NCBI RefSeq assembly: GCF_003597395.2
Contig: NC_133771.1
Coordinates: forward strand, 49,018,834 to 49,082,833
From: Chelonoidis abingdonii
Taxonomy: Eukaryota; Chordata; Testudines; Testudinidae
DNA length: 64,000 nt
Direction: 5' to 3'
Shown in pieces: positions 60,366 to 64,000 of this stretch. The translations under genes were made by a program, and so were the position numbers. The notes beneath the pieces were generated by a model. The model did not search any database, had not been told where the DNA came from, and was given only the letters and a program-made list of their open reading frames with translations. Position 1 is the first letter of the stretch. Every line of letters begins with the position of its first letter.

Positions 60366-60478
60366 CTTTAGACTATTCAAAAGCTAGGATTTTCACCTTT
60401 CAAAGAGTAAGTATTAATTCTAGCTTTAATAGCTTTCAGAATAATGGCCATTGCAATCTGGTGTTAATTGAGGCAAGG

Positions 60479-60481
<3 letters not shown>

Positions 60482-60517
<36 letters not shown>
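60482..60517. repeat. (AC)n microsatellite, 18 units
   Basis: An uninterrupted AC dinucleotide run. Confidence 0.95.
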
Positions 60518-60518
<1 letters not shown>

Positions 60519-60988
60519 AATGTAACCAGAATTCTGAGAGTCAGGAAGAGATATCCAACATACCACATGACTAGAATTACAGAACATACGAAAGATGAGA
60601 ATCTCAGCTTTTGAAGATACTGAAAACTTCTCAGTGGTCCCTTGGGTCATCAGTGCTATTTTAACATTCCTCCAGGACTTAATATACCAAGTCCTGGACT
60701 TCAGATCAGTGTAATTTTCAGTTCCTGGAAATAAGTACATTTCTTGTACTGTTGCTCTTCACAGTAATACTGTATCCAAAAGGAATCACTATAATTATAA
60801 TCAAACATCTGTCAGCCCCAAGTACATGGCCAAAATGTAACTAAGCAACCAAACAGGAGAAATGTGGACATTTTATAAAGTGCAGCATAGAGGTTTCTCT
60901 ACGTAACTTGCAAAATTAATAAGCTTTACAGCACATAGTTCCAAACAAGTATTAATCTCATTCTTTCAACACATGGTAATTAAATCAG

Positions 60989-61217
60989 GGGGTAGCCGTG
61001 TTAGTCTGTATCCACAAAAACAACAAGGAGTCCAGGGGCACCTTCAAGATGAACAGATTTATTTGGGTATAAGATTTCATAGGTAAAAAACCTCACTTCT
61101 TCAGATGCATGACTATATGTGTTTTTTACCCACTATATGGATTTTTTACCCACGAAAGCTTATGCCCAAATAAATCTGTTCATCTTTAAGGTGCCCTCGG
61201 ACTCCTTGTTGTTTTTA
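60989..61217. repeat. Penelope-like repeat, head-to-head foldback
   Basis: The left arm at about 61016-61078 and the right arm at about 61154-61216 are inverted copies of roughly 63 bp. The right arm starts ACCCAC-GAAA-GCTTATGC (61148-61167), a plus-strand hammerhead end. The left arm carries on the minus strand GCAT-CTGAAGA-AGTGAGG (61110 downward). The outer GGTAGCCGTGTTAGTCTGTA at 60991-61010 is a family signature. Confidence 0.7.
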
Positions 61218-61565
61218 CAGAAACTAAATGTATTACTATCGGTATTTAAAGTTCTTACTAAATTAAAACATTTAAAATTCTGCGTTAAGTTGTAAAAATG
61301 GCAGGTAATATCCTTATGAAAAGTAATAAAGACCAAGGCCACATCACTTAATGAGAGCCCAGGAAACTTGTAGGAGATATACCAAAATCTGTGGAAATGT
61401 TTTAAGAATCTGCAGAACATTTTTAAAGCAAATTGATCAAAATATAGATGAAAAAAATAAGAAGAGCTGCAAAGTTTGGACCCAAATACAGACTTGGCCA
61501 AAATCGGAGTTATTCTTATCAGAATTCTGGTTTCTGCCCATCTCTAGCTACCTGGTACATAACAC

Positions 61566-62640
61566 TATAAGAACAGCCATACTAGATTAGCCCAATGGTC
61601 CATCTAGCCCAGTATCCTGTCTCTGACGGTGGCCAGTGCCAGATGCTTCAGAGACAATGAACACAATAGGGCAATTTTGAGTGATCCATCCCATTGTCCA
61701 ATCCCCGCTTCGGACAGTTGAAGGTTTAGGGAGCCCCAGCACATAGGGAGGCATCCCTGACTATCTTAGCTTATTCCCATTAATGGACCTATCCTCCATG
61801 AACTTGCCTGATTATTTTTACTCTAGTTTTACTTTTTGCCTTCACAACATCTCCTGGCAATGAGTTCTACCAGGCTTACCATGTGTGAAGAAATACTTCC
61901 TTATGTTTGTTTTAAACCTGCTGCTAATTTAATTGGATGACTCATAGTTCTTGTGTCTGTGAAAAAGTAAATAACACTTCCCTATTTACTTCCTCCATAC
62001 CAGTCATGATTTTATAGACCTCTATCATATCCCTCCTTAGTCATCTCTTTTCTAAGATGGACAGTCCCAGACTTTTTAATTTCTCCTCATATGGAAGCTG
62101 TTCTATACCCAAAATCATTTTTGTTGACTTTCCCTGCACTACTTTCAATGCTTATATATCATTTTTGAGATGGGAGGACCAGAATTGCACACAGTATTCA
62201 AGGTGTGGTCATACCATGGATTTATATAGTAACATTATGATATTTTCTGACTTATTATCTATCACTTTCCTAATGGTTCTTAACATTGTTAGCTTTTTTG
62301 ACTGCTGCTACACATTAAGCAAATATTTTCAGAGAACTATCCACAAAGACTCCAAGATATCATTCTTGAGGAGTAAGAGCTAATTTAGACCTCATCATTT
62401 TGTTGTATAGTTGGGATTATGTTTTCCATTCCAATATGCATTACTTTGCATTTATCAATATTGAATTTCATCTCCCATTTTATCACCCTATCATTCAGTT
62501 TTCTGAAATCCCTTTGTAACTCTTCTTAGTCAGCTCTGAACTTAACAAATCTTGAGTACTTTTGTACTATCTGCAAACTTTGCCACTTCACTTTTCACCT
62601 CCTTTTCCCAATCATTTATGGTAAATTATTTGAACCTTAA
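61566..62640 (-). mobile_element. CR1 LINE 3' part, 1.07 kb
   Basis: The left end reads AAGAACAGCCATACTAGATT, then CAATGGTCCATCTAGCCC, the complement of a CR1 subfamily 3' end. It continues through TTTATAGACCTCTATCATAT to segments matching the C-terminal reverse-transcriptase region at 62400-62620 (GCATTACTTTGCATTTATC). Open frames are short, so the copy is dead. It is a different subfamily from that at 15655. Confidence 0.88.
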
Positions 62641-64000
62641 GGACTCAACTGTATCGCCCTTAAACACAACTAGGACTCACTTTTAAAGGATTTTTTGCAA
62701 TTTTACTTGCCCTTCACCTTCCCAGAACAAGAGGGAAATTTGGAGAGGAGTTGTGACTCTGAATCACAGGTTCTTCCTGGTTCTTCTCCTGGGGTGGCAC
62801 AGTTACATAGTACCCCATATACAGAGCTGAGCTGAAAGGCTCAGTCTAGTTCTTCACTGCTCATCTCTTCTCTCCAGTTTGTCCATTTCTGATAATACAG
62901 TGGAAATTTAACACAATATTCCTGTGGCAGTCTCACCAAAACTGTAGAACATTATCTCCATGACATGATGCCGCTGCTTAAACTGTATTAGCCTTCTCTG
63001 CAGTCAACTTTCCCCACCCCCTTTTTCACACATCTTTCTAAAGTCCCCTTTTTATCTTCATCCTTAATGATATTTGCAACTCCTTCCAATTTGTAGCACC
63101 TGAAAATGCTATGAACATGATATTTCCTCCTCTACCACATCAACAAGGAAGATTTTAAAATAAGACTGGATCTGTGGTACCCCCACTAGACATTTTCTGC
63201 AAACTCAATACATTGCACTAGCCTTATCCTTATATTCTTCATTAGTTTTCATCTTACAATGCCAGTTTCCAAAGGACAACTCATTTATACTGAAAACTGA
63301 AGGCTTATTCCAGTTAACGTCTGCCCTTCACCATCTTCTTCCATGTCCTGTTTGAGTGTTTGCACTTCCAGTTTGATTGTTATTCATATTATTTAAGATA
63401 GGTATGTTGCTAGTGACGTGCATCAACAAGTCTTTCCTAATGTCCAAGGAACCACTTAGAGCTGATCATTTACTCCTCCACAGTAAAAAAACTAAAGACC
63501 AAACTGACCATCACCAAATTTGCCATTTTCTTTATAGGAATACCTGTCATTCACCCACTGTTTTCATAAAACATACATTCATAAACCAACATTAGAAAGT
63601 TAAAAAACAAACTACAGTGTGTGGGAATATATAGTATTTTTCTGTCATATGTATTTCAAAGCAGGGTACTGGTTTTAATTCTAATTCTGGGATACTCTTG
63701 TACAAGAAATCCCAAACATTTTCGAGCACAATACAAGGGCCATATTAACACCGAGAAAAAGTAAACTGCTTTTTGGGTTGTTGCTTTATGCCATTGTATC
63801 TGCGCATGTCACATGATGAGATCAGTTCAAGATTTGAGCTTTGGATTCAAATCTCTCACAAATTTAGGGATGTTCATATACTGAGTTTTCAGTCAAGCAA
63901 GTCTCTAGTTTCATGCTATCATTCTGATGGCTTTTAATTTAACATAATCAAAATGTTCATAGAATTGTTAAATTCTGATGCAGCTTAGTCTATAATTCAC
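62641..64000. other. Intronic stretch to the window end
   Basis: AT-rich sequence with no recognised gene, collagen exon or repeat. Confidence 0.45.

Overview
This is vertebrate nuclear DNA, most likely from a turtle or a close reptilian relative. The repeats fit that source: CR1 LINE 3' ends, Penelope-like fragments with hammerhead-type folds, hAT and Harbinger elements with clean target-site duplications, and solo LTRs. The Harbinger element carries a MYB/SANT-like gene of a kind common in turtle genomes. The organism call rests on recognising families by eye, not on a search.

The only host gene I can support is a collagen on the minus strand. Seven exons lie between 44868 and 30957, in transcript order 44868-44815, 44636-44583, 38792-38739, 36843-36790, 35891-35838, 35757-35704 and 31010-30957. 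Each is exactly 54 bp, begins with a Gly codon in phase 0, encodes six Gly-X-Y triplets and is flanked by splice signals. One intron uses a GC donor and one triplet has Ala where Gly is expected. The peptides best match the FACIT-like chain COL21A1 as I remember it. Everything left of 30957 and right of 44868 reads as intron, since no further exon was found.

Region by region: 1-30956 is intron-like, with a MIR SINE, three solo or candidate LTRs, several CR1 3' ends, hAT and Harbinger elements and Penelope-like fragments. 30957-44868 is the exon-bearing block with five sizeable introns and one of 80 bp. 44869-64000 is again intron-like. It holds a 637-bp hAT, a 1.1-kb solo LTR, a 4.26-kb Harbinger element with two decayed genes (MYB-like on plus, DDE transposase on minus), another hAT and a 1.1-kb CR1 copy.

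The most interesting non-genic signals are three. First, a hammerhead-ribozyme-like fold recurs in Penelope-like fragments and keeps stem II pairing despite sequence change. Second, one Harbinger family is represented by a long two-gene copy and three short elements sharing its terminal motif. Third, an R2-type endonuclease fragment lies at 42390-42680. No tRNA, rRNA, CRISPR or complete intact transposon gene was seen. Most open frames of 60-160 codons look like chance or repeat-derived frames.
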